From Calonectria ilicicola (Eukaryota; Ascomycota; Sordariomycetes; Hypocreales; Nectriaceae), in contig CP085835.1 in assembly GCA_020809705.1 (NCBI GenBank), positions 62,001 through 126,000 of the forward strand: a DNA stretch of 64,000 nucleotides, in the 5' to 3' direction. The notes under the pieces are model-generated. The model did no database searches. It was not told the origin of the DNA and worked only from the letters and a program-made list of their open reading frames with translations. Position 1 is the first letter of the stretch; every line of letters starts with the position of its first letter. A program made the position numbers and the translations under genes. Positions 23,790 to 33,870 of the stretch are shown in pieces.

Positions 23790-24299
23790 GTTGAAATCGG
23801 TGAATGCAACGAGGCATTGGGCGTCGGCGGAGGCTTACAATGTTTGATTCAGTTGAAATAGCACTCAACGGCCCAAAAGTTCGCTCGAAAATTAGTAAAT
23901 GGGGTCTGTCCTGTTATATACCTATTGATAAAATTCATGCAAACCTCTGGAATAATTTTCCTTGCTGAGCACGGTTTACAGCCACCGACTCTTGAGAGGA
24001 TGAGATGGATACTTGACAACATTTGACAATTAGCGCCAACAGCCTGGCAGGGGATTTGGGTGGACTTTCCACAAAAAAGTCCTGGGACGAGCAACTTCAC
24101 TGGCTGCGCACGGTAGAGAGCTGCCCGAACTGCTCATATCCTTGTCCTTGTATTGCTGTTGGCAACATGCGATATGATATATTTAGATGAGACTCGGATC
24201 TAAGGGAGCCGTGCAGAATGTATGCCTACATCTCAAGTTGGAGTCTCCCGGTCATGAAGAATTTCTGATGTTTGTGAGGGCAACCTACCAATTGATGAC
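23790..24299. other. Intergenic region
   Basis: It holds the promoter of the minus-strand membrane protein gene and then passes into the relic region that begins around 24300. Nothing else is seen. Confidence 0.4.
23914..23920 (-). promoter_or_regulatory. TATA box of the membrane glycoprotein gene
   Basis: TATATAA is read on the minus strand about 125 bp before the ATG at 23789, a plausible core promoter position. Confidence 0.45.
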
Positions 24300-24300
24300 C

Positions 24301-24773
24301 TTCTGACTCCCTGTGATCATGTCGTGGAGACTATAAAAGATAGTTGTTGTGATGCAGGTCAATTAGCCTTGGGAGTGGACTCAGGACATGGAATCCTGGT
24401 CATCAAAGGTTTGGGGTATGTGCTTAGCCGCTTACGTGGCAAGCAGTCGCGGCCCAACTTTGCCAGTGGTGTTCTGAACTACCACGTACCAAAATCAGTC
24501 GAGATGGCACAGTTTAAGGAAGCCTGGAATATTTTGTGATACTTGGACGCTAACATCTATACGGTTCATGTGCGAGGATTTCTCTGGCTGTTCGACGACA
24601 TTTCAATCATTGAAATCGTCTGTTGCAGAGAAAAGGATGACCATGAACCCCACGCAGCTCTTGAGAAAAGGCTTTCCGAAGCTATCTCCGCTGCCTGTGG
24701 TGATGACTCCTTTGCGAACCTTGGTGGTGCTGGGCCCAGTACAGCATCTCCGATGCATCTTGGAAAGCTTAAC
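24301..24773 (+). pseudogene. Possible NRPS relic (condensation and carrier-domain fragments)
   Basis: Two short open pieces look like non-ribosomal peptide synthetase debris. The first (about 24301-24537) ends HVPKSVEMAQFKEAWNIL, similar to the N-terminal part of condensation domains, where a (L/V)PKSVD...F..AW segment is common. The second (about 24654-24773) reads ALEKRLSEAISAACGDDSFANLGG, like a peptidyl-carrier domain leading to its DSFxxLGGDS serine site, but the serine motif is degraded (GGAGPST). There is no adenylation domain between them, and stop codons separate the pieces. This is an inference from short similarities; it could be wrong. Confidence 0.4.
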
Positions 24774-24852
24774 CGTTTAGTGGCCAAAGTCTCCTCACAT
24801 CAGACGTCAAGGAACTGAAAATTCGGAAACCTTTTTGGTCTCCGATCTGAGT

Positions 24853-25780
24853 CACTGTCAAAAGCTGGGTATGAACCTCATTGTATGCATCTCACTGTTG
24901 GCCTCGCGGCAATATCTACTGTTTCCTTCTCGCAAGAGCAGGCGCCCTTTGAAGCAAAGGCTAGATTCAATACTAATCAATCAATGGGCCGCGTAAGATG
25001 ATGCTTCGCGATTGATTAACTCCCTGCTAATAATGACACAGTGGGAGCTACTATGGAACATTTGGATCTAGTGAAAAGGACGAGGTGTACGAGTATCTGA
25101 AAAAGGTCCATAAAAAGACAAGGGTATGTTTGCTAACAGATGAGTAAAGTTCCCGGTGATTCACAATAAATAGGTTCTCGAGTATTGCCTTTTTCAACCT
25201 GGTTTGTTTATGAATTATCTGAGCTCGCCAATTCCCTCTCCCACCTATCATCCTGTTTATACCAACATGTGGGACATTCAGAATCGTTGTGCTCTTCAAC
25301 TAGAAGATGCAGACTACCGGATTACTTTGACTACGATTCAAGATTTAGGTCGAGTTCTTGATGAAGCCCTTGCTTGCGAAAATACTTGGCCGGAGGTTGG
25401 TGGCATTACTGGATCATCATCAATCATGAGCTCAGAGGTTATCAAGATCGCAGAGTCGATTCGAGGTCAATAATATGGCAACAGTGAAATAAGCATCTGA
25501 CTAACCATTTATAGGTCCTTTCAAGGTTGAAAAAGTTTCTATGGCCAATATTGAGGCTGGTAAACTGGGGACCGACTGGGAAACCAACCTTTCAAAGCCG
25601 GCCAATTTTCATGCAACTCAAGATTGGGATTCATTTACTCATTATGTGGTTGCTGAAATCATGCGAGGAGGTTTGAAAGGGGCTTGGGATGTTTCAGATG
25701 AATGGAACCAACTTCTGTCCCACTTGGGACCGACGTCGGTAGAAGAATTTCTGCAGAAGTTCTGGAAGGATTGGTCATAA
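24853..25780 (+). pseudogene. NmrA / isoflavone-reductase-like gene, 5' part degraded
   Basis: The C-terminal two thirds of an NmrA-like NAD(P)-binding protein is clear: VLEYCLFQPGLFMNYL at 25174 on, then TLTTIQDLGRVLDEA, ENTWPEVGGITG, and after an intron GPFKVEKVSMANIEAGKLG...LKGAWDVSDEWNQLL to the stop at 25780. Exons 25042-25123, 25174-25465 and 25515-25780 join in frame; the last donor is an unusual GTCAAT. Upstream, ISTVSFSQEQAPF at about 24900-24950 looks like the end of the family's third beta strand, but it is in a different frame from the following exon. The N-terminal glycine-rich NAD(P)H-binding loop was not found. The gene is probably a truncated remnant; a live gene with an unusual 5' structure is less likely. 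Confidence 0.65.
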
Positions 25781-26649
25781 GGCTTACTAGAGCTTGGGTA
25801 CAAACTTTGTTTCCAATTCCCTGGCCCTCAGTCGACGGGTAAAGGATGGCAAAGTAATCAAAGGTCTGATTACGTATATTCTCATCAATCTAAGTTCAGT
25901 TTCATCATTATAGGATAAATGGGTTCAACGTTGTCGACAGATATCGGCAATTTCCTCTGATATTTCTTCTCTTTTAGCTGGAGGAATATTTAAAACCAGG
26001 TCCATTTCTTTGATATTCAAAAACGCAAGTAAACAAGACGCGGAGGAGTAGAATCTCGGATTTCTTGTCTCCGTTGAAGGTAAATGTGACCAGTTTGAGC
26101 AATGAGAAATGTTCGGTGTACTTTCATAAAAACCTTGGTTGATATTGTACTAATATAATGAGAAACTGCTCTTTTGAATTCTGGGATTTCTGAATATAAA
26201 TCAGCAACGAATTTACCATTACGGATATCAGTTACACCAACCGTATTTAGTAGCTCTAATTACGCCCCAGCCACTATAAAAAAAGTGGGCAAATAAAAGT
26301 AGTCTGGCCCATGGGATGGCCGTTTGCTAGACCTTTTGTCAACCAATGGAAAGATATCATCTGAGACATGCATTATGATTTTTCTTTTAAAGCCCATTTT
26401 TCCATTTTCTATTGGCTTTTGCAGACGTCATTGATTGAGAATTCTCGCAAGCATATTTCTAGAGAACTTATAAAAATACTGCAATCTCCTACTTGAAGTT
26501 TTCCGGCACTAGCTTGAGTACAATACATTAACCGACAGTTGCACGACCATATTTACGGTTAGATTTGCCCTTTTCAATAAACATTGACCCTACTGATCGC
26601 TAATAGTAAATTTCGACCCAAAAAGAAACATTTGGATCAAAACAAGAAG
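25781..26649. other. AT-rich spacer before the HPr sequence
   Basis: No gene is seen. The stretch is clearly AT-rich. A TATAAA sits at about 26469-26474, some 175 bp before the HPr ATG. I see no recognisable bacterial gene or insertion-sequence remnant in it. Confidence 0.45.
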
Positions 26650-26907
26650 ATGTATCAACAAGAAGTAACCATTACTGTACCCAACGGTTTGCACACACGG
26701 CCTGCGGCACAATTTGTCAAAGAGGCAAAGGGATTTTAGAGTGAGATCACAGTTACTTGCAATGGCAAATCGGCTAGTGCGAAAAGTTTATTTAAGTTGC
26801 AAACACTTGGTCTTACGAATGGAACCGCGATCACGATTTCCGCAGAGGGGGAGGATGAGCAAAAAGCGGTGGAGTATTTATCCAAGCTTATGAATGAGTT
26901 AGAGTAG
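26650..26907 (+). pseudogene. ptsH: Bacterial phosphocarrier HPr (ptsH) with one in-frame TAG
   Basis: The frame codes 85 residues, exactly the length of enterobacterial HPr, and reads as that protein from start to stop. Seen directly: [21 protein letters not shown], with the phosphorylated histidine at residue 15 and Arg17; then VKEAKGF, a TAG at codon 30 (26737-26739), and [19 protein letters not shown] with the conserved Ser46 region, ending in [18 protein letters not shown] and a TAG stop. HPr carries phosphate from enzyme I to sugar-specific enzyme II in the bacterial PTS, which fungi lack. No ptsI or crr lies beside it. The close agreement with gammaproteobacterial HPr suggests recent transfer or a chimeric assembly. 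The single stop breaks it unless it is read through; an intron ending at that AG would delete the active-site histidine. Confidence 0.9.
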
Positions 26908-27287
26908 CTCTACGAATGAATGTTAAATAAATCCCTAGCTGGCCGAGCTATCCCATCTTAGCGTGAGACTGATCCTTTCTTTTCTACAAACGGAGCATGT
27001 TGAGTAGATACTGACGATTGTGGCATTGGATTTTTCGTTGTATAAACAACCCGGTTATCCGGGGGGACTATGTGCATGGAAGACTTGAAAAAGGCAGTCA
27101 TGTAGTTGATCTGGACAATCCTGGATGCAAGTGGCAAATTGATCGTATAATAAGCCTCTATTTTGTACGACTAAGTGCAGCAAAGTAGGCAATTCTTTCT
27201 ACAAGACCTTCATTATCGACAACAATTGCTATGCTGCCTGTGACGGAAAGAATTTAATAAATCAGTGTAGCGATTTGTGCCATCCTG
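26908..27287. other. Intergenic spacer after the HPr sequence
   Basis: No enzyme I gene or other bacterial coding sequence follows HPr here, unlike in a ptsHI operon. The stretch includes the 3' region of the regulator gene ending at 27288. Confidence 0.45.
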
Positions 27288-29646
27288 CTACTCCAATTGT
27301 AACCTGGATGAATCCAAATGCATCGTCTCTTTCATCAGACTGTCAAAAAATGTCATATCAACACCTTGGAACGGCCAATTATCCATCTCATTCATGATGC
27401 AAGAGAGTTCCGTAGATGACTGAAGGGAGGTTGGCTCATATTCATGAGCCAGAGATTCGGAAATACATTGTTCGTCTGGATGTGCCGAAGAATTGGCGCC
27501 CATACTACTTTTGCTCGCCTCATTTATTCCATTGGGATTTCGATTATCGATTGGTGATGTGAGATGATGTGTTGCCAGCGTACTACTTGATGTAGCGAAT
27601 GAGCTGCTTTGCAGGATATGGTCTCGAGAGATATAATCTAATATGGGCGAAGTTTCCTCTTGCAACAACTCCCTGGATATGGGATCCTGGCGAGAAATTT
27701 TGATAACGCCGAGGTAAGGTAGCTGTAAACGAAGCTCTTCGCTTTCCTCGACCTTTCTTGAAGAGCTATACCCATCTATATTGCCGGCGGCATCGCTACC
27801 ACCAATAACTGCATCTTCCTCAATTTTAAGTAATTGGCGGATGAGTTTGGCGCTGTTTGCTGCTGAATCATCCTCGTTGATACGACCCATCTCATCCATT
27901 ATTTCTAGAACTTGGTACAGCATGGCATGATCACTAGAGCGTTGGTGAGCTAGGAACTGTGTTGCGTTTGTATGCTGTCGAGAATCAAGATGAGCGAGCA
28001 CCAAAGTCATCGACGCTAGGAGGGCAAAGAAGTCCACAGGCCTCGAACAGGACGAGGTTGGATTGAAGGTTCGATGGGCGATGAAGCGCACCAGTATCTC
28101 TCGGCTGGCATTCACGCAAGCTGCCTTGGAATAGTCGTGATCTGCACTGCCCCCGAAGCGTATCATATATGGTAGGTGAAGCTGGTTAAGCAGACCGTAG
28201 TAGTAGACTTGGGCCCCCAGACGCACTGTTTCTAAAAATGCATCAGGAGATCCTGGGGTGAGTCTGTGAAAGCTAGGCTGACGCCAAAAACCGGCAGAAA
28301 TTCTGTCAGAAGCATCCAATAGCTCAGCATCAATTGATTGGGTCTCTTTGTATTCATTTTGGGAAAAGACCTTCTCGTTACGTTCCAAAATGCGGCACGC
28401 CACGTTTGTGAGCAAGCATTCGAATTTTCCGAGGGGAGGTTCGTCTAGGAATTTTGATTGAAACCTAAAACTTTTATCTGATGTTCCCTGAGGAAGGTTG
28501 AGCAGCAGGCTCAAATAAAGGTCCATGTAGACAATGCGAAACCACATCGAGCCCGGGGTGGCATTGGTTTTCGAGTCGATTCGTTGTTGTGGAGGTATAG
28601 GAGAGCGATGGAGGCCCATAAGCTGTGCAGTTGTGATTGCTCTACGATAGACAGCCCATGCCCGTCGAAGGTTGCCACGGTTCGTCTCAAATACGCCCTC
28701 TAACATGATGCAGATAAGAGCTTCAATGGTACCTTGCATGTTGTCCTTGGTCGTCACCCAATTTGTAGCGGCTGCGAACATCCGGCACAAGATATTGCTT
28801 GGACGTTCTGAAAGACCAAGAAACTGTTCTTTGCGCGGAATTTGGAGCGCAATTGAAAATGTGAGCAGTTGCTGGGCCAAGAGGACAGGGTGAGTGTCGG
28901 GCGTCGGAAATTCACATCCACTATAGGTCGCTGAAAGTGACTCCCGTGTGAGTTTACCGTGTGGTTGGGTGTTGACCAAACTATTGTATAGTGATGTTTT
29001 AAAGCCCTCCTCGAAAAGGATCTTAGCATCTTGTTCACAAGGGAATGCTTCTTGGAGGTGGCGACGGGCGACGTCGATGTCGGATTCAATTGATGCTTCG
29101 CACAAATCCGGAGTGAGAGACAGGGAATTTGAATTCGAATCTACACGATGCTTCAGATTACTCAGCGATCAAGGCTGACGAATCAATAATAAATAAGCTT
29201 ACCGAATGCAGCGTCTGGGAATTTCGAACCGATACGTGCTGTGAATCATTGGGGCTATTTGTTTGATCAAACATCATTTCTCCTCCAATGGATGTTGAAG
29301 TCACATCTTGCCCAGAAATAATACCCTTCATTAAATGTTCGACTCTTGAGATCCGGTCTCCCAAGTGTCTGTTTCCCTTCTTTGCAGGAGACAGCTCTTC
29401 GGGCATATCTTGGCTGACACAAGGCACGCGACGGTGCTGGCAACCTAGGCATATGGTATCTTTGGGTGACGGGAATGTGCATCTGATCTTCCGCCGCTTG
29501 CACTCCCAGCAAGACCGCGTCCCTTTGCGGATCTTTCTGCGCGTCGTTCGCGTCGCTTGATCTGGCGACACAGTGGAGCGACCAGCCGATAACCGTGACT
29601 TGGTCATTGTGGAGCAACTTGAGAGTGCGGTGGTGTATTCTTTCAT
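27288..29646 (-). CDS. Zn2Cys6 transcription factor with fungal-specific TF domain
   Basis: Two exons, 29646-29203 and 29150-27288, join in frame to 768 residues. The N-terminal zinc cluster reads CWECKRRKIRC...CLGCQHRRVPC, a standard C-x2-C-x6-C ... C-x2-C-x6-C binuclear cluster that binds CGG-type half-sites. It is followed by a linker (about 90-130) and the long helical middle homology region, with segments such as RRAWAVYRRAITTAQLMGLHR. The C-terminus is acidic and Ser-rich. The open frame extends upstream without an ATG; ATG 29646 is taken, with 29607 as an alternative in good context. It is divergent from the monocarboxylate-type MFS gene at 30276, so it may regulate that gene. Confidence 0.88.
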
Positions 29647-30275
29647 GTGTGAGTCTTCCACGCGGCGGAGAAAGAAATTGGTTGTGGGCTTCGAGGATTT
29701 CGGGGGCTGACCCCATAGTGTCACGCCAGTCAGATAAACTCCGCCGTCACGGGCGAAAAGTGAGCCACCGGCACATTTCGTCCGGGGACAGTAGTCTCTC
29801 GGTGCAGCGTCGATTTATCAGCCCCAACTGCATAATTCTTCTATTTTAATGCTTTGACGTTAAGCGTGGTGCGGAAATTTGTTCCTGGTGCCAACTAATG
29901 CCCCGGGAAGTAATGAAGTAATGCGACATCACTGTCTCCGTTCCCAATCGCCGATGAACAAGAGTTATGCCCCGCGCCATCAACCGCTTTCGGCGGAAGA
30001 AATGCTGGTTTACATCATGGAAGAGATTTTGAGAACCGAGGTAGCTTACAAATTCCTCCCTCAAGCAAAGAGCAAGCCGATTGGTTCTACTATGACGCTT
30101 CATCAAGTCCCCCGTTCGCAACACATGTTTATATACATACCGAGCGGTAGCCACTGCATGGGAACTTTGGTCTCACTGTGTAGCTACCATGGAACCACCA
30201 AACCCAACATAAAATCTCTTTCATAATTACTAAGCTATTAGAATTGTCTTGCCTCAAGATTTAGAATGAGGAAAG
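29647..30275. promoter_or_regulatory. Shared divergent promoter, regulator / MFS
   Basis: This 629-bp region separates the divergent Zn2Cys6 regulator and MFS genes. It contains an everted CCG-TCA-CGG pair at 29744-29752, a layout used by some zinc-cluster factors. No TATA box is obvious. Confidence 0.4.
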
Positions 30276-31568
30276 ATGAAGACCGAGGCCACACTTAACG
30301 ACGAAAACAATCAGCTCGAAAAAGCAGCTGCTAAGGGGAACCCCCCTGACGCTCACAAAGGCGACGCCCCCAATGGCGGAGTTACTGCATTACTTCAAGT
30401 CGTCGCCGGATTTTTTCTCTTCTTTAACACGTGGGGAATGCTCACCACCTTCTCAGTCTACCAGACATACTACGAGTCAGGCGAGCTCTTTCACGCTTCA
30501 TCCGCCAACATCTCTTGGATCGGTTCCATCCAGTGTTTTCTCTTGCAGCTTACTGGACTCGTGGCTGGCCCCATGTACGACCGAGGTTACCTCCGCCTTC
30601 TCCTCCTTACTAGAAGTTTCATGGTTGTCTTTGGACACATGATGTTGTCTCTCTGCGAGGAGTACTGGCAAGCATTACTCGCGCAAGCGTTTTGCGTTGG
30701 GATTGGTAGCGGACTTCTGTTTGTGCCTACTGTTTCTCTACTGCCTACTTGGTTTAGCACACGTATTGGGCTCGCCGTTGGCATCGAGTCGTCTGGGTCC
30801 TCGCTAGGTGGCGTCATCTATCCCATCGTGCTATACCGGTTGATTGGAGAAGTGGGTTTTGCATGGGCGGTCCGATGCGTGGGCTTCATTGCTCTCGCAA
30901 CTTTTGCAGTCCCATTGACGATGATGCGGATGCGTGTGCGAGCCCCGAAGCCGCGAGCTGTCGTTGACTGGGGCGGCTTCTCCGACATACCATTCATAGT
31001 GTATACCCTAGGACTCTTAGTTGGCTTCATCGGCTAGACGGTCCTCCTGTTTTACATCTCCTTCTACCCTGAGAACCGAGGCTTTACTGACACATCACTC
31101 GCCTTTTATACGGCAGCTATCTTCAACGCCGCATCTTGTCTGGGTAGGATACTGCCCAATGCGCTATCCGACAGAATCGGCGTGCTCAATACTGCAGTTC
31201 CATGTACTCTACTCATGGGGGCCACAACCCTTTCTCTTCTAGCAGTACGCAATGAACCAGGTATGATAGTTGAAGCTGTAGTCAGTGGATTATTCAGTGG
31301 TGTGATTGTTGCTTTACCACCTGTCTGCTTCCGGATGCTGACGGAGAATAAGACTATGCTTGGGACTCGGGTAGGGCAGGGTTTTGCAATAGGTGGGTTG
31401 GGGTTACTCATAGGCGGACCAAGTGCAGGTAGCATTCTTGGAGAGACTGACGAATTGGACTGGCAAGGCCTGTGGATCTACGGAGGAGTGACTGCATGTG
31501 CATCCGGGTTTATCTATGCCGCAGTCCGTATAATGAAGTCAGGCTGGGTGCTGAATGTCAAGATTTGA
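30276..31568 (+). pseudogene. Monocarboxylate-transporter-like MFS gene with one in-frame TAG
   Basis: A single open frame of 430 codons is interrupted only by TAG at 31035-31037 (codon 254); both halves are in the same frame. It matches the fungal monocarboxylate permease-like MFS family: a hydrophilic N-terminus, then GGVTALLQVVAGFFLFFNTWGMLTTFSVYQTYY as TM1 region, WIGSIQCFLLQLTGLVAGPMYDRG, and in the second half CLGRILPNALSDRIG and GSILGETDELDWQGLWIYGG. The stop falls inside the seventh transmembrane segment, where relatives carry a hydrophobic or aromatic residue. It is either a young pseudogene, or recoded, for example by UAG to UGG editing as reported in some ascomycetes. A 75-nt in-frame intron (30963-31037) would also remove the stop, but its donor is poor and it would delete much of that helix. 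Confidence 0.8.
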
Positions 31569-31708
31569 GTAATCGGACTGGATACATCAAGGCAAGTGTG
31601 TAGGGTCGGAGACAAGATAGAGAGACATATTTCAAGGGATAATTGGTAACTAGGCTCTTTTATTTGTTGGTTTGAATTTATTTCAGCTAGTTAATTCACC
31701 TTATATAA

Positions 31709-33467
31709 CTAAGCAAACTTCATTACAAAATCTGAATATTGTCTTTCCTTCACTTCATCGCACCGTTTCCGATAGCCGGGCGCAGGACCGTTATATCTCG
31801 TCATGGACCTCTTTTGCTTATGAGCCAAATTTTTGTTTACCCCCGTCATCCATGAATCGACTTCATTTGCCAATAGGCCTTGTCCACACTCGTGGACATG
31901 CGTGGTCCAATCATCCATTCCCTTTTCAGTGGCTTCGACAAAAGTGACTTTATTATCGCGAGCAAATTGAATGAAGTTGGCTACCCAATCGACTGCATAT
32001 TCTATCGACCTAAATAGGCACAAAGTTAGCAGGCTCAAGCGCCGATACAGCAGAAAAAAAACAAACCTGGGTATATTTCCAAACATTTGGTGTGGTCCCA
32101 TAATCATGAACATGTTGGGAAAGTCTTTCACAGTAAGCCCCAAAAAGGTTCTGATGCCGTTGGCCCATACATCCTTCAACTTTGTTCCGTTTAATCCTTG
32201 AAAGTCGACCGCGTTAAAGGATCCAGTGACGGCATCAAAACCCGTCGCGTAAATCAAGATGTCCACCTCATATAAATTTTGCCCAGTTTGAACTCCAGTT
32301 TCAGTAATCATAGAAATGGGATCCTCTCTAATATCCACTAATTTCACGTTTGGCTGGTTAAAGACTTCAAAGTACCCGCTTTCCAAGGGGACTCGTCTTG
32401 TGCCAAACCCGTGGTTTTTAGGGATCAGCTTTTCTGCAACTTGTGGATTGTTTACCCTTTGCCGAATTTTAGCAGCATGAAAGTTGCTGTATAGCTCATT
32501 TGCCTTTTTATCCGTATAAATATCGGATGAAATACTCAATACTTTGGCAAATCCTGGAAGAGCGTACAGCTTCTCCCAGTGCGCTTGACGTTCTTCTTCG
32601 GTCATAGAAAAGACACTCCGCGGATCAGCGACGTGGATAAAACAAGCGTAAGACTCAAGACATTGTCGGAATATCTCAGGGTAGTCTTTTCGAATCTTGT
32701 CCATTTCCTCGGGGCTTATTTTCCGATTCCGTAGAGGTGCAGTCCAATTGGGCGTTCGCTGAAACACAGTAAGGTGCCCTACTTTATCTGCAATGGCTTG
32801 GATCGTTTGGATTGCAGTCGCTCCAGTTCCTATGATTCCAACTCGCTTTCCCTCGAGGCTAGATGAGTCAGCCGGCCATCTTGCGGTGTGCCAGGCCTCC
32901 CCTTTGAAGTTTCGTACTCCTGGAATATTTGGTAGTGTGGGCTGGTTGAGGATTCCCATCGCCGTGACAAGGTAGCGACATGTGTAGGTGTTATCATCTT
33001 CATCTAGCAATAGCCATGAGGAGCTATCTTTTTGAAAATGCGCAGATTTGATCCGTGTGTTGAATTGCATATCCCTCTTAAGATCAAACTTTTCCGTCAA
33101 ATATTGTGTGTACTTGAGCGTTTCCGGCTGAGGCGCAAAGTGCTCGGTCCAGTTCCATTCATCAAGCACTTCTTGTGAGAAAGAGAAGATGTAGGAGTAA
33201 CTTTCTGAATCAAATCTGGCACCAGGGTATCTATTCCTATTTCGTGTGAGATGATGGTTCTGCAGTCATTTTTGGGTTCACTTACCAAAACCACGTTCCA
33301 CCTTCAGCGGACCCAGCCTCTAGGACTCGTGCTCTCAACCCAAGTTGGCGCATCCGATGTAAACTAAAGATTCCACTAAGCCCAGCACCAATTATTAGGA
33401 CATCATAGTCCAGCTCATTGTTGCAGGACCGAAAACAGCCCTCATTGATCCCAGCCACCGAAGGCAT
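31709..33467 (-). CDS. Baeyer-Villiger monooxygenase (flavoprotein)
   Basis: Three exons, 33467-33286, 33236-32067 and 32009-31709, join in frame to 550 residues, typical for type I BVMOs of the cyclohexanone/phenylacetone monooxygenase group. Seen: the FAD-binding GAGLSG near residue 31, GGTWFWNRYPGARFDSES across intron 1, the BVMO fingerprint FKGEAWHTARWP (F-x-G-x3-H-x3-W-P), then the NADPH-binding GTGATA and the ATGFD-like segment YATGFDAVTG. Such enzymes insert oxygen next to a ketone to give an ester or lactone, using NADPH and O2. Intron 2 is 57 nt, keeps the frame open, and is recognised by GTTTGT, CTGCTAAC and TTTAG. The upstream TTG-started extension is rejected. No peroxisomal signal is present. 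The neighbour is a lactonase-fold gene on the same strand. Confidence 0.92.
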
Positions 33468-33870
33468 AGTGATAATTCCGTAGTAGTGAGATGGTAGTTG
33501 AAACAAGTTTCAATGATTGATTGTAAAAAGTAAGTTTACAGGGATTTTATAGTATCCAACAATCGAGCTCAGGCTGAAGCGTTCATTAATTAGTCGCAAT
33601 GGCTGTTCCCTTTGCCCCGCAGATGACACTCGCCGATTTCTTGCTAGAAGCAGCGAAATAAAAATGCGGGGATGAATTGCAAGCTTACCCAAGAAGGATA
33701 GCCATCGCATTGCCGACAGAGCACAACCCTGCAGCGGGGTAACCTGGACGGGCCATCGGCATGGGAGCAAAGCTTCGGAATACACGGAACAAGCAGGCTG
33801 TCAGGTCACGCGTCAAATCGTAAAAGGGGCTAGCAAAAGAATCGTTTCAAATATGTAACTTCATTTACTT
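33468..33870. other. Intergenic spacer
   Basis: This spacer lies between the lactonase gene's stop and the BVMO start, both on the minus strand. It contains the BVMO promoter. No gene is seen. Confidence 0.5.
33545..33551 (-). promoter_or_regulatory. TATA box of the first BVMO gene
   Basis: TATAAAA is read on the minus strand about 80 bp before the chosen ATG at 33467, consistent with that start. Confidence 0.55.

Noticed and set aside
26680..26739. Intron that would remove the HPr stop codon
   Set aside because: An intron ending at the AG of the TAG would delete the phosphorylated histidine and the conserved N-terminal half. The unspliced frame aligns with HPr along its whole length.
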